DNA of 14,972 nucleotides, from assembly GCA_003448675.1 (NCBI GenBank), contig DLXZ01000227.1, positions 3,168 through 18,139 of the forward strand. The letters are read 5' to 3'. Below, piece after piece: positions 8,817 through 14,972 of this stretch; the stretch's first letter is position 1; every line of letters begins with the position of its first letter. Both the position numbers and the translations under genes were made by a program. The DNA comes from Porticoccaceae bacterium (GTDB lineage: Bacteria; Pseudomonadota; Gammaproteobacteria; Pseudomonadales; Porticoccaceae). Under the pieces are notes generated by a model. That model did no database searches. It saw only the letters and a program-made list of their open reading frames with translations, and was not told the DNA's origin.

Positions 8817-9374
8817 TCAGATCTCCATCAGATCCTTTTCTTTTTCCGCCAGAGCCTCGTCAACTTCACGAATATAGCGATCGGTCAGCTTCTGCACATC
8901 TTCCTGGGCACTGCGCTCCTCATCCTCGGTGATTTCTTTTTCCTTAAGTAATTCCTTGAAATCGGAAAGGACGTCACGGCGAATATTGCGCACCGATACC
9001 CGGCTGTTTTCCGCCTCCTGACGGGCCATGCGGATAAAGCCCTTGCGAGTCTCCTCTGTAAGCGGCGGCATGGGGATGCGAATCACCTCTCCTGCGGAAG
9101 CGGGATTAAGGCCCAGGCCGGATTTGAGGATGGCTTTTTCAATATCCTCGACGAGGTTTTTTTCCCAGGGCGAAATGGCCAGGGTGCGCGCATCCACCAC
9201 GGAGATATTGGCTACCTGCGACAACGGTGTTTCGCTGCCATAGTAAGACACGGTGATGGCTTCCAGAATGCTGGGATGGGCGCGACCGGTACGGATTTTA
9301 TTCATTGCCCGACCCAGCGCCTCGATGCTTTTCGCCATGCGCTCGGCGGCATCCTGTTTCAGTTCATCAATCAT
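8817..9374 (-). CDS. frr: Ribosome recycling factor
   Basis: RRF works with EF-G to split the post-termination ribosome. The 185-residue product equals the E. coli length. Domain I helices carry the diagnostic [14 protein letters not shown] near the N-terminus and [20 protein letters not shown], with the conserved basic face, in the second half. Domain II lies between them (about 31-105, [19 protein letters not shown]). The start ATG (9374) overlaps the pyrH stop by four bases (ATGA), a translational coupling junction. Confidence 0.98.
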   Translation of the reverse strand: MIDELKQDAAERMAKSIEALGRAMNKIRTGRAHPSILEAITVSYYGSETPLSQVANISVVDARTLAISPWEKNLVEDIEKAILKSGLGLNPASAGEVIRIPMPPLTEETRKGFIRMARQEAENSRVSVRNIRRDVLSDFKELLKEKEITEDEERSAQEDVQKLTDRYIREVDEALAEKEKDLMEI

Positions 9375-10129
9375 GTTGGGCTTCCCGTTACCGACGCAGA
9401 CTCTTCAATCAGCGTACCTTCATCACCGCCGACTACTATACTCAATAATGCGCCGGGTTTTGACATCCGAAACACCCGAACAGGCATATTGTGCTCTCGG
9501 CAAAGACAAATGGCTGTTAAGTCCATCACTTCCAGCTTTTGATCCAGCACCTGATCGTAAGTGAGGTGCTCAAACAAAGTGGCATCGGGTACTTTCAGGG
9601 GGTCGGCGGAATATACGCCATCGACTCGCGTGGCTTTCAGCACCAGCTCGGCATTAATCTCAATACCGCGCAGACAGGCTGCGGAATCGGTGGTAAAGAA
9701 GGGGTTGCCGGTGCCGGCCGAGAAAATCACCACTTCACCGGCTGATAAATAACTCAGCGCCCGACGCCGGTCATAGTGTTCGACCACGCCGCTCATGGGG
9801 ATAGCCGACATTACCCGGGCGGACACGTTACTGCGGTCGAGCGCATCGCGCATGGCCAGACCATTCATCACGGTGGCCAGCATGCCCATATGGTCGCCGG
9901 TCACCCGCTCCATGCCGGCGGCATTGAGCGCGGCGCCACGGAACAGGTTGCCGCCGCCGATGACCAAACCCACCTGAACGCCGATGCCGACCAATTGGCC
10001 GATCTCCAGCGCCATGCGGTCAAGGACCTTGGGGTCGATACCAAAGCCCTCTTCGCCGACCAACTCCTCGCCACTGAGCTTGAGGAGGATTCGCTTATAT
10101 TTTTTATCTTTTTTGACGGTGGTGCTCAT
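9371..10129 (-). CDS. pyrH: UMP kinase
   Basis: PyrH phosphorylates UMP to UDP, the entry step to UTP and CTP; CTP is the substrate of the nearby CdsA. The 252-residue protein is a typical bacterial hexameric UMP kinase of the amino-acid-kinase fold. [10 protein letters not shown] (14-23) binds phosphate, GGGNLFRG (58-65) and [13 protein letters not shown] (78-90) form the UMP site, and [16 protein letters not shown] is the conserved mid-chain motif. A short C-terminal tail ([11 protein letters not shown]) overlaps the start of frr. The ATG at 10129 has GGAG 5 nt upstream. Confidence 0.98.
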   Translation of the reverse strand: MSTTVKKDKKYKRILLKLSGEELVGEEGFGIDPKVLDRMALEIGQLVGIGVQVGLVIGGGNLFRGAALNAAGMERVTGDHMGMLATVMNGLAMRDALDRSNVSARVMSAIPMSGVVEHYDRRRALSYLSAGEVVIFSAGTGNPFFTTDSAACLRGIEINAELVLKATRVDGVYSADPLKVPDATLFEHLTYDQVLDQKLEVMDLTAICLCREHNMPVRVFRMSKPGALLSIVVGGDEGTLIEESASVTGSPT

Positions 10130-10149
10130 CCTGACTCCGGGCCTTCAGA

Positions 10150-11016
10150 TCAGCTTTGTCCACTCAACTGAGCAGCAACTTCAGCAGCAAAGTCTTCTTC
10201 CTCAACCTCAATCCCTTCACCCACTTCGTAACGAACGAATCCGGTGATATCCGCACCGGCCTGACTCAACAGTTTGCCGACTTTGATATCCGGATCCTTA
10301 ACAAAGGCTTGCTCAACCAGGCTGCTTTCGGCAAGAAACTTCTTCACCCGCCCGGTAACCATTTTTTCGATAATGTCATCAGGCTTGCCGCTTTCGCGGG
10401 CCTGGGCCACGTAAATTTCCTTTTCCTTGGCGACCACATCGGCAGGCATGTCCTCCGGCTTGGCCACCTGGGGATTCACCGCCGCCACGTGCATGGCAAC
10501 ATCCCTGGCCACTTCACCACTGCCACCCTCAAGGGCGACCAGTACGGCGATGCGATTGTTGCTATGTACATAGCCATCCACCACGCCGCCTTCGATCAGC
10601 GCCACACGGCGGACATTGATGTTTTCACCAATTTTCTGAATCAACGCCTGACGCGCGGATTCGGTTTCTTCATCCATCAGGGCTTCGATCGAATCCAGCT
10701 TGCCGTCGAAGGCTTTGTCCACCACCACGCCCACAAAGGCCTGAAAATTTTCATCGCGGGCAACAAAATCGGTCTCGGAGTTCACCTCAACCAGCACGCC
10801 GTAGCTACCATCATCAGCTACTTTGATTTTTACCATGCCGTCGGCAGCGGTGCGTCCGGCTTTCTTGGCCGCTTTCATGCCGCTGGATTTACGCAGATCC
10901 TCAATAGCCTTATCAATATCGCCACCCGACTCAACCAGCGCTTTTTTACATTCCATCATTCCGAGACCGGTGCGCTCACGGAGCTCCTTCACCTGCGAAG
11001 CTTTAATAGCAGTCAT
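10150..11016 (-). CDS. tsf: Elongation factor Ts
   Basis: EF-Ts is the nucleotide exchange factor of EF-Tu. The 288-residue product (E. coli 283) starts with the N-terminal domain [12 protein letters not shown], followed by [13 protein letters not shown] and the core contact motif [12 protein letters not shown] that pushes on the EF-Tu Mg site. The C-terminal part contains [14 protein letters not shown] and the coiled-coil region. It has a clear ribosome site (GAGAGGAT) before ATG 11016 and is separated from rpsB by 101 nt that contain an attenuator-like hairpin. pyrH follows after 20 nt. Confidence 0.98.
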   Translation of the reverse strand: MTAIKASQVKELRERTGLGMMECKKALVESGGDIDKAIEDLRKSSGMKAAKKAGRTAADGMVKIKVADDGSYGVLVEVNSETDFVARDENFQAFVGVVVDKAFDGKLDSIEALMDEETESARQALIQKIGENINVRRVALIEGGVVDGYVHSNNRIAVLVALEGGSGEVARDVAMHVAAVNPQVAKPEDMPADVVAKEKEIYVAQARESGKPDDIIEKMVTGRVKKFLAESSLVEQAFVKDPDIKVGKLLSQAGADITGFVRYEVGEGIEVEEEDFAAEVAAQLSGQS

Positions 11017-11052
11017 GGACAGATCCTCTCAATATTCTCTTTCAAATTAACA

Positions 11053-11073
11053 AAAGGGGGCCGGGCCCCCTTT
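11053..11073 (-). terminator. Intrinsic terminator/attenuator between rpsB and tsf
   Basis: On the minus strand AAAGGGGGC pairs perfectly with GCCCCCTTT around a 3-nt loop, and the 3' arm runs into TTTT. It lies between two genes that must be co-expressed, so it more likely attenuates than stops transcription. A partial terminator between rpsB and tsf is known in E. coli. Confidence 0.8.
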
Positions 11074-11094
11074 ATCAGCAAATCAACCACTCAG

Positions 11095-11111
11095 CCCGGC
11101 TGGTTGCCGGG
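11095..11111 (-). other. Hairpin just after the rpsB stop codon
   Basis: CCCGGC and GCCGGG form a perfect 6-bp stem with a 5-nt loop, starting 6 nt after the rpsB stop and about 20 nt before the attenuator. It has no U-tract. It could protect the rpsB 3' end after termination, or act as the first stem of a two-hairpin element. Confidence 0.45.
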
Positions 11112-11117
11112 ACAGGC

Positions 11118-11891
11118 TTATTCAGCGCTCTCGGATTCAGGCTCCGGCGCGGGCGCGGATTCCTCTTCGGTCACCTCGACAAACTCATCCTGAGCGGCCA
11201 GCTCGGCATCGCCAGACTTACCAGCCAGGATCGCATCAGCCATGGCGACGGTATAAAGATTAATCGCCCTGATGGCGTCATCGTTACCAGGAACCACCAC
11301 ATCAATGCCGTCGGGGTTGCTGTTAGTATCGACAATACCAATTACGGGAATACCCAATTTGTTGGCTTCCTGAACCGCAATACGCTCGTGGTCGACATCG
11401 ATCACAAACAGCGCGTCGGGCAGGCCACCCATATCTTTAATACCGCCGATGGAACGCTCCAGCTTCTCCATGCTGCGGATACGCATCAACCCTTCTTTCT
11501 TGGTCAGCTTGTCGAAGGTACCGTCCTGGCTCTGGGCCTCGAGGTCGCGATAACGCTTGATCGACGTACGAATGGTCTTGTAATTGGTAAGCATGCCGCC
11601 CAGCCAACGGTTGCTGACGTAGGGCATGCCAGCTCGCTCGGCCTGCTCCCTGATTGCCTTTTGCGCGGCGCGCTTGGTGCCGACAAACAATATCTTGTTG
11701 CCGTTGGCGGCAAGCTGGCGCACCTGCTCTAGGGCGTCGTTAAACGCTGGCAGTGTGTGCTCCAGATTAATAACGTGGATCTTGTTGCGAGCGCCAAAAA
11801 TATAGGGGCTCATTTTGGGGTTCCAGAAACGGGTCTGGTGGCCGAAATGAACGCCGGCCTGCAACATATCGCGCATGGAAACGCTGGTCAT
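11118..11891 (-). CDS. rpsB: Small ribosomal subunit protein uS2
   Basis: S2 is a late-assembling protein of the 30S subunit. The 257-residue product contains the family's N-terminal signature [20 protein letters not shown] followed by [20 protein letters not shown]. The second S2 signature is [20 protein letters not shown], then [20 protein letters not shown]. The C-terminus ends in an acidic tail rich in Glu, Pro and Ala (about 235-257), longer than in E. coli. The ribosome site GAGGAAA lies about 7 nt before ATG 11891. It is the first gene of the block and likely sets its expression; S2 autoregulates rpsB-tsf through its leader in gammaproteobacteria. Confidence 0.98.
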   Translation of the reverse strand: MTSVSMRDMLQAGVHFGHQTRFWNPKMSPYIFGARNKIHVINLEHTLPAFNDALEQVRQLAANGNKILFVGTKRAAQKAIREQAERAGMPYVSNRWLGGMLTNYKTIRTSIKRYRDLEAQSQDGTFDKLTKKEGLMRIRSMEKLERSIGGIKDMGGLPDALFVIDVDHERIAVQEANKLGIPVIGIVDTNSNPDGIDVVVPGNDDAIRAINLYTVAMADAILAGKSGDAELAAQDEFVEVTEEESAPAPEPESESAE

Positions 11892-12037
11892 AATAAGATT
11901 TCCTCAATTTAGGGTTAAACATCCATATACCCCATTGGCCAACCCGTATTGCTGGTCAACACTGGCGACAGCGCTGCTCAAATCAAATCGGGCACCCGGA
12001 CCAATGTGCCGGTATATGTAGAATTTAGTGATTGTAT

Positions 12038-12056
12038 CCGGCGGCCATTCCGCCGG
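12038..12056 (-). promoter_or_regulatory. Hairpin at the 5' end of the rpsB leader
   Basis: CCGGCGG and CCGCCGG form a perfect 7-bp stem around a 5-nt loop (AATGG on the transcribed strand). It lies just downstream of the candidate -10 box, so it would sit at the very 5' end of a leader of about 165 nt. S2-binding leaders are known upstream of rpsB in gammaproteobacteria; whether this stem is part of one is an inference. Confidence 0.45.
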
Positions 12057-12062
12057 GCGCGC

Positions 12063-12091
12063 TTTATACCATATCCACACTTTATATAGAA
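12063..12091 (-). promoter_or_regulatory. Candidate rpsB promoter with GC-rich discriminator
   Basis: On the minus strand TATAAA (12063-12068) is a good -10 box and is followed by GCGCGCCC, the kind of discriminator seen in stringently controlled ribosomal promoters. A TTCTAT at 17-bp spacing is the best -35 and matches consensus poorly. The position, about 170 nt upstream of the rpsB ATG, is typical of this operon. Confidence 0.4.
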
Positions 12092-12235
12092 GCAAAGCCA
12101 GTCGTTTTAGCAGGCGGGGAAGCAAGGCATTACCGCTGGTTATCGCGAAACCCCTTCCTTATTGCTTCCAATTTAGCCATCATAGTTGGCTTTAATCAGC
12201 AAATGTGGCCCCTGTAGCGCCACTATTGAGGCTCC

Positions 12236-13282
12236 ATGGCCACAGAAGAAGTCGATGTTCGCCGGTTCACTAACCGTGAAAGCTCCACCCGTATCGGGCG
12301 CATACCCACACCATCGGGCTTTCCCGGACTCGGTGATATCAACAGCTACCTCATATTTCCGGAAGAAGGCACTGAAGACCTGATTCTGATCGACACCGGC
12401 GTTCGCTCCGACGAAGCCTGGGAGGCGCTCAACCAGGGCCTGAAGGCCCTGGATTGCCGCATTGAAGACATCAGCAGGATCCTGCTCACCCACGGCCATA
12501 CCGACCACTACGGCCAGGCTTCGCGCATTCACGAAGCTTCCGGCTGCGAACTGTGGGCCCATGAAAACCTCTGGCTCACCCAGGAAAGAATGCGTCCGCC
12601 ACCCGAGCGGCTGGAGATGGAGCTGTATTGTTACTCCCTTTGGGGCGTGGAGCAGGAAGTCGTCGAAAGAGCCCTGGCCCGACGGGCCGGCTTTGCCGCC
12701 ACCTACGACCCTATGGAACCCACCCATCTGCTTAAGGATGGCGAGCGAATCGATATTCCCGGCTTCAACCTGGAGACGGTCCACACCCCCGGCCACTGCC
12801 CCGACGAAGTCGTCTACTGGCAGCCCGAGACCCAAGTCTTCTTTTCCGGTGACCACCTGCTGCCCAATATCACCCCAGTGTGCCTGCTGCAGATACCCCG
12901 GGGCAAAAACGAGCCCCGACCACCCTCACTGGTGGAGTATCAGGATTCACTGGCCAAAGTCGCGCCCTACCCTGCCAAAGTGACATACCCGTCCCATGGC
13001 GAACCCATCCTCGATCACCGCGACCTTATCGAGTCCTACAAACTCTCCACTGACCGGCGCCTACTTAAAATCAGCCGCATTCTGGAAAAAAACCATTGGA
13101 TGACGCCCATGGAAATCGGCAAGGAACTCTTCCCCAAGGCCTGGCGGGACCAACTGGTGCCAGTGATGTCAGAAATTCTCGGCCACTGCGACATTCTCGA
13201 AGCAAGCGGACATGCGGAACTAAAGGAAGAAAGCGGAAGAATATATTACCGATATATTTCCACACCGCCGCCCCGTGAATAG
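12236..13282 (+). CDS. Metallo-beta-lactamase-fold hydrolase with C-terminal winged-helix domain (LACTB2-like)
   Basis: This is a 348-residue MBL-superfamily hydrolase with an intact dinuclear metal site: HGHTDH (His86, His88, Asp90, His91), His187 in HTPGH, Asp206 in FSGDH and His254 in YPSHG. Residues about 35-260 form the hydrolase fold. Residues about 272-340 (RRLLKISRILEKNHWMTPME onward) resemble the winged helix found at the C-terminus of LACTB2-type proteins. There is no signal peptide, so it is probably cytosolic. Many relatives are annotated as glyoxalase II-like thioesterases or nucleases; the substrate cannot be read from sequence. ATG 12236 has GAGG only 4 nt upstream. It is divergent from rpsB, alone in its direction, and outside the conserved block. 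Confidence 0.93.
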   Translation: MATEEVDVRRFTNRESSTRIGRIPTPSGFPGLGDINSYLIFPEEGTEDLILIDTGVRSDEAWEALNQGLKALDCRIEDISRILLTHGHTDHYGQASRIHEASGCELWAHENLWLTQERMRPPPERLEMELYCYSLWGVEQEVVERALARRAGFAATYDPMEPTHLLKDGERIDIPGFNLETVHTPGHCPDEVVYWQPETQVFFSGDHLLPNITPVCLLQIPRGKNEPRPPSLVEYQDSLAKVAPYPAKVTYPSHGEPILDHRDLIESYKLSTDRRLLKISRILEKNHWMTPMEIGKELFPKAWRDQLVPVMSEILGHCDILEASGHAELKEESGRIYYRYISTPPPRE

Positions 13283-13299
13283 GGTTTTGGGGCTTTATA
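13270..13299 (+). terminator. Weak candidate terminator at the end of the MBL-fold gene
   Basis: GCCCC (13270-13274) and GGGGC (13289-13293) could pair across the stop codon and are followed by TTTATATT. The stem is only 5 bp with a 14-nt loop and the T-run is interrupted, so support is slight. Confidence 0.2.
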
Positions 13300-13547
13300 T
13301 TCGCATAGGGCTATAACGAGACCGAGGGCAAACAACCGCCGGCTAAAAATGCATGTCGGTACCCGCTCATTGTTTTATTGGCTTGTTATACAGTGCTTGC
13401 GCGCGGAACAAGTCAACTTAAGCCCGCGACTCCGCTTGGCAAAGGGCCATCGTAGCCATTGTCATGGTGTCGCCTTTCCGGTTGCTATTAGGCCGTTCTC
13501 TATTAGGCTTATCCATTTGCCTGCCATGGCTGTTTTAGTCGCGGTCG
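13283..13547. other. 265-nt non-coding stretch between the hydrolase and the decayed dehydrogenase gene
   Basis: No credible gene is visible; a plus-strand frame from 13349 runs antisense into the pseudogene and resembles nothing. It contains a 9-nt direct repeat CTATTAGGC at 13485-13493 and 13500-13508, and a GTTATAC at 13385 followed by GGAACAAGTCAACTTAAGCC at 13404. The latter slightly recalls half of an integron attC site but lacks a partner half. Confidence 0.5.
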
Positions 13548-14350
13548 TCAGAATACCGAGACCAGGGGTTCTCCACCCATCAACACGCGCCCAGCCGAAT
13601 GCTGGAACAGCCTGCCCGCCTCCAGACCAAAGCCAATAGCATGGAGGTTACGCAGCGCGCGCTCTACTGGATGTCCCTGCTGAAAGGCCGCACGAGCTCC
13701 ACGGGAATAGAGCCGACTGATGGTGTCTCGAATAACATCGATCGCATAGTAGTAAAAGGCATACTCCTGTGCGCGCAAGCGCAGCGCACCTCCTCACCGT
13801 ACTGGACAGCTTGCCAAACAGCGCCCATCGCCTCCAAGTGGCCCGCACGTGCCGCCCGCAACGCGGCTTTACTATTGACAATCCACTCCTGGGTCGGCAC
13901 CTGATCTCGCAGCGAGTGTCCACTAAATGACAAGATTTTCGAGCCAATACCATCAATTACTCTTTGTAACGCACTCTCCAGGGTGCCAAAAGCAATCCCA
14001 TACCAATTGGAAAAAAAAGAGTAACGAAGGCGGGCTGTCGTAATCGGGGCGCTCAATCAGTAGCGGGTTAGTGACACCGATCGCAAGCGTTCGAGGGACG
14101 AATACGTCCCAGAGATTTGCGACATTGCTACTCGTCCCGCGCATGGCGGCCGAGCCTTGTCAGGCAGGCTCAATGTCCAAGACTGCGGTCGGAATAAAAA
14201 TACCAGCGGATATCCGGCCATCCGTTGACCGGGCACATGGGCTGTAGCCAGGGAGGGCCGCAACCATGGGTCACGCATCGAAAGATCGAACGAGAGTTGG
14301 GCGGCAAAAAAAACATGACCTCCCCCCCAAGAGATAATCAGAGACCTCGC
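13548..14350 (-). pseudogene. Decayed acyl-CoA dehydrogenase/flavin-dependent monooxygenase family gene
   Basis: Fragments in different minus-strand frames join into the middle and C-terminal domains of an acyl-CoA dehydrogenase superfamily protein, probably of the HsaA/DszC-like type-2 C-terminal group. In order: ISWGGGHVFFAAQLSFD (about 14290-14340), IFIPTAVLDIEPA then a TGA in place of the expected Trp codon, MRGTSSNVANLWDVFVPRTL (14085-14144), YSFFSNWYGIAFGTLESAL, SLRDQVPTQEWIVNSKAALR, and LRAQEYAFYYYAIDVIRDTI to an intact end at AGRVLMGGEPLVSVF. At least three frame changes are needed: near 14190-14215, near 14007-14050 (next to an 8-T run) and near 13780-13795. The N-terminal FAD/substrate half, about 200 residues, is absent, so it is also 5' truncated. 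It cannot make a working enzyme. Confidence 0.8.
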
Positions 14351-14444
14351 CACTCTGCAAAAAAAGCATCATGTGTAACGTCTTACTAAGGGACAGCAGA
14401 AGTCACGCTTATCGCTATCAGAACATCATTGAAGATTGACTAGA

Positions 14445-14624
14445 CTAATCATCAAGGACTTTTAAGACTATCCAGACCGCTACTAATAACACCAGCAAGA
14501 ATCCAGCAAAAACCCCGAAAAATGATTTTTTCCCGTCGATTGAACTGGCGCATTTCCCCAGCATATACGCCAGCAACAGGCCAGGAGTGATGATAGAATC
14601 ACCGGATAACCACAAACTGTCCAT
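14445..14624 (-). CDS. Possible small membrane protein (59 aa), unidentified
   Basis: I do not recognise this family. From ATG 14624 the frame encodes MDSLWLSGDSIITPGLLLAY onward, with a first hydrophobic stretch at about 11-26, a short polar loop (KCASSIDGKKS) and a strong hydrophobic segment at about 35-54 ending in KVLDD. The pattern fits a two-helix inner-membrane protein. Against it, no ribosome site precedes this ATG: the only GGAGG is about 20 nt away and better placed for an out-of-frame TTG. It lies upstream of the decayed dehydrogenase gene on the same strand. Confidence 0.35.
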   Translation of the reverse strand: MDSLWLSGDSIITPGLLLAYMLGKCASSIDGKKSFFGVFAGFLLVLLVAVWIVLKVLDD

Positions 14625-14774
14625 GTGCAAAAGACAAGTTTAAGCGCCTCCGCTGTATTTTTACGCGATTATTCTTATATCCTGTATTAAGCACGGAAAA
14701 ACTCCGTACTAAAGCTGCAGCAGCCTATTTACAGGGCCCTCACTACGACTTTATAACGGCTTAATCACGGGCAT

Positions 14775-14809
14775 AAAAAAGCCCAGGACTCAGACACCGG
14801 GCTTTTTTT
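14775..14809. terminator. Strong bidirectional intrinsic terminator
   Basis: AAAAAAGCCC (14775-14784) pairs with GGGCTTTTTT (14799-14808) around a 14-nt loop that can add a GG/CC pair. T-runs follow the stem on both strands (seven on plus, six on minus). On the minus strand it lies about 35 nt after the stop of the right-edge gene and probably ends that transcript. Confidence 0.85.
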
Positions 14810-14843
14810 CTAAAACATTTACTTTATATTTAATTCGACACCT

Positions 14844-14972
14844 TCATCGTATACCCCGCCTACGTACCGCAGATGGTGTGAAATAGTTGCTCTTTGCACG
14901 CCAGGTGAAATCCGGCCCCTTACTCTTATCGAAACCGAGATAGAGCATGCGGTGGGCATTGAAATCGTACTG
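14844..14972 (-). CDS. C-terminal end of an unidentified protein (runs off right edge)
   Basis: An open frame enters from the right edge and gives 42 residues, starting QYDFNAHRMLYLGFDKSKGP and ending NYFTPSAVRRRGIR before TGA. The alternating polar and aromatic residues in YDFNAHRMLYLGFD look like a membrane beta-strand or a beta-sandwich edge, as in many outer-membrane proteins, but the basic tail is not the usual C-terminal Phe of a barrel. The terminator just downstream supports a real gene end here. The family cannot be named from this fragment. Confidence 0.45.
   Translation of the reverse strand, partial: QYDFNAHRMLYLGFDKSKGPDFTWRAKSNYFTPSAVRRRGIR

Larger units (their letters stand above)
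11892..12235. other. Divergent intergenic region between rpsB and the MBL-fold gene
   Basis: This 344-nt stretch has no credible gene; the short frames in it lack ribosome sites or family features. It holds the rpsB leader, promoter candidate and hairpin described separately. On the plus strand GTGGC/GCCAC (12205-12223) forms a small 5-bp stem just upstream of the hydrolase ribosome site GAGG (12228-12231). I could not identify a clear plus-strand promoter. Confidence 0.6.

Noticed and set aside
10156..11193. 345-codon plus-strand open frame opposite tsf and the end of rpsB
   Set aside because: Antisense shadow of EF-Ts; no ribosome site and no recognisable domain.
12173..12856. 227-codon minus-strand frame opposite the MBL-fold gene
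   Set aside because: The plus strand carries a full catalytic set of metal ligands in frame, so this is its mirror frame.
13485..13508. CTATTAGGC direct repeat as a CRISPR or target-site duplication
   Set aside because: Only two 9-nt copies at 15-nt spacing, with no element between them.
13349..13639. 96-codon plus-strand frame after the hydrolase
   Set aside because: No family resemblance and it runs antisense into the dehydrogenase remnant.
14690..14710. ACGGA/TCCGT mini-hairpin upstream of the small membrane frame
   Set aside because: Only 5 bp with an A-rich loop and no downstream T-run; likely chance.

Overview
The window is a gammaproteobacterial chromosome segment of moderately high GC. 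Its backbone is the conserved translation, lipid and outer-membrane cluster, read right to left on the minus strand: rpsB, tsf, pyrH, frr, uppS, cdsA, dxr, rseP, bamA, skp, lpxD and the start of fabZ, which runs off the left edge. Family signatures such as the DXR GSTGSIG site, the UppS MDGNNRWA loop and BamA with C-terminal Phe are all intact. The gene order and protein sequences fit a Pseudomonadales/Cellvibrionales-like, possibly marine, gammaproteobacterium; that placement is an inference.

Region 1 (1-11891, minus strand) is a near-continuous block. It encodes ribosomal protein S2, EF-Ts, UMP kinase and ribosome recycling factor, then undecaprenyl-diphosphate synthase, CDP-diglyceride synthase, DXP reductoisomerase (isoprenoid precursors for UppS), the RseP site-2 protease, the BamA assembly pore, the periplasmic chaperone Skp, and the lipid A and fatty acid enzymes LpxD and FabZ. 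Two joints are translationally coupled (pyrH/frr by ATGA, uppS/cdsA by TGATG). Wider gaps are rpsB-tsf (a terminator-like attenuator), rseP-dxr (a perfect 7-bp hairpin) and lpxD-skp (173 nt, no clear signal).

Region 2 (11892-12235) is the divergent control region between rpsB and a plus-strand metallo-beta-lactamase-fold hydrolase. It holds a candidate rpsB promoter with a GC-rich discriminator and a hairpin at the predicted 5' end of the rpsB leader.

Region 3 (12236-14972) is accessory in character. It has one intact LACTB2-like hydrolase with all metal ligands and a C-terminal winged-helix region, then a clearly decayed minus-strand gene of the acyl-CoA dehydrogenase/flavin monooxygenase superfamily (5' truncated, frameshifted, with a Trp-to-stop change), a possible 59-residue membrane protein, a strong bidirectional terminator, and the last 42 codons of an unidentified minus-strand gene. 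I see no CRISPR array, tRNA, rRNA, intact transposase, or convincing new multi-gene system.
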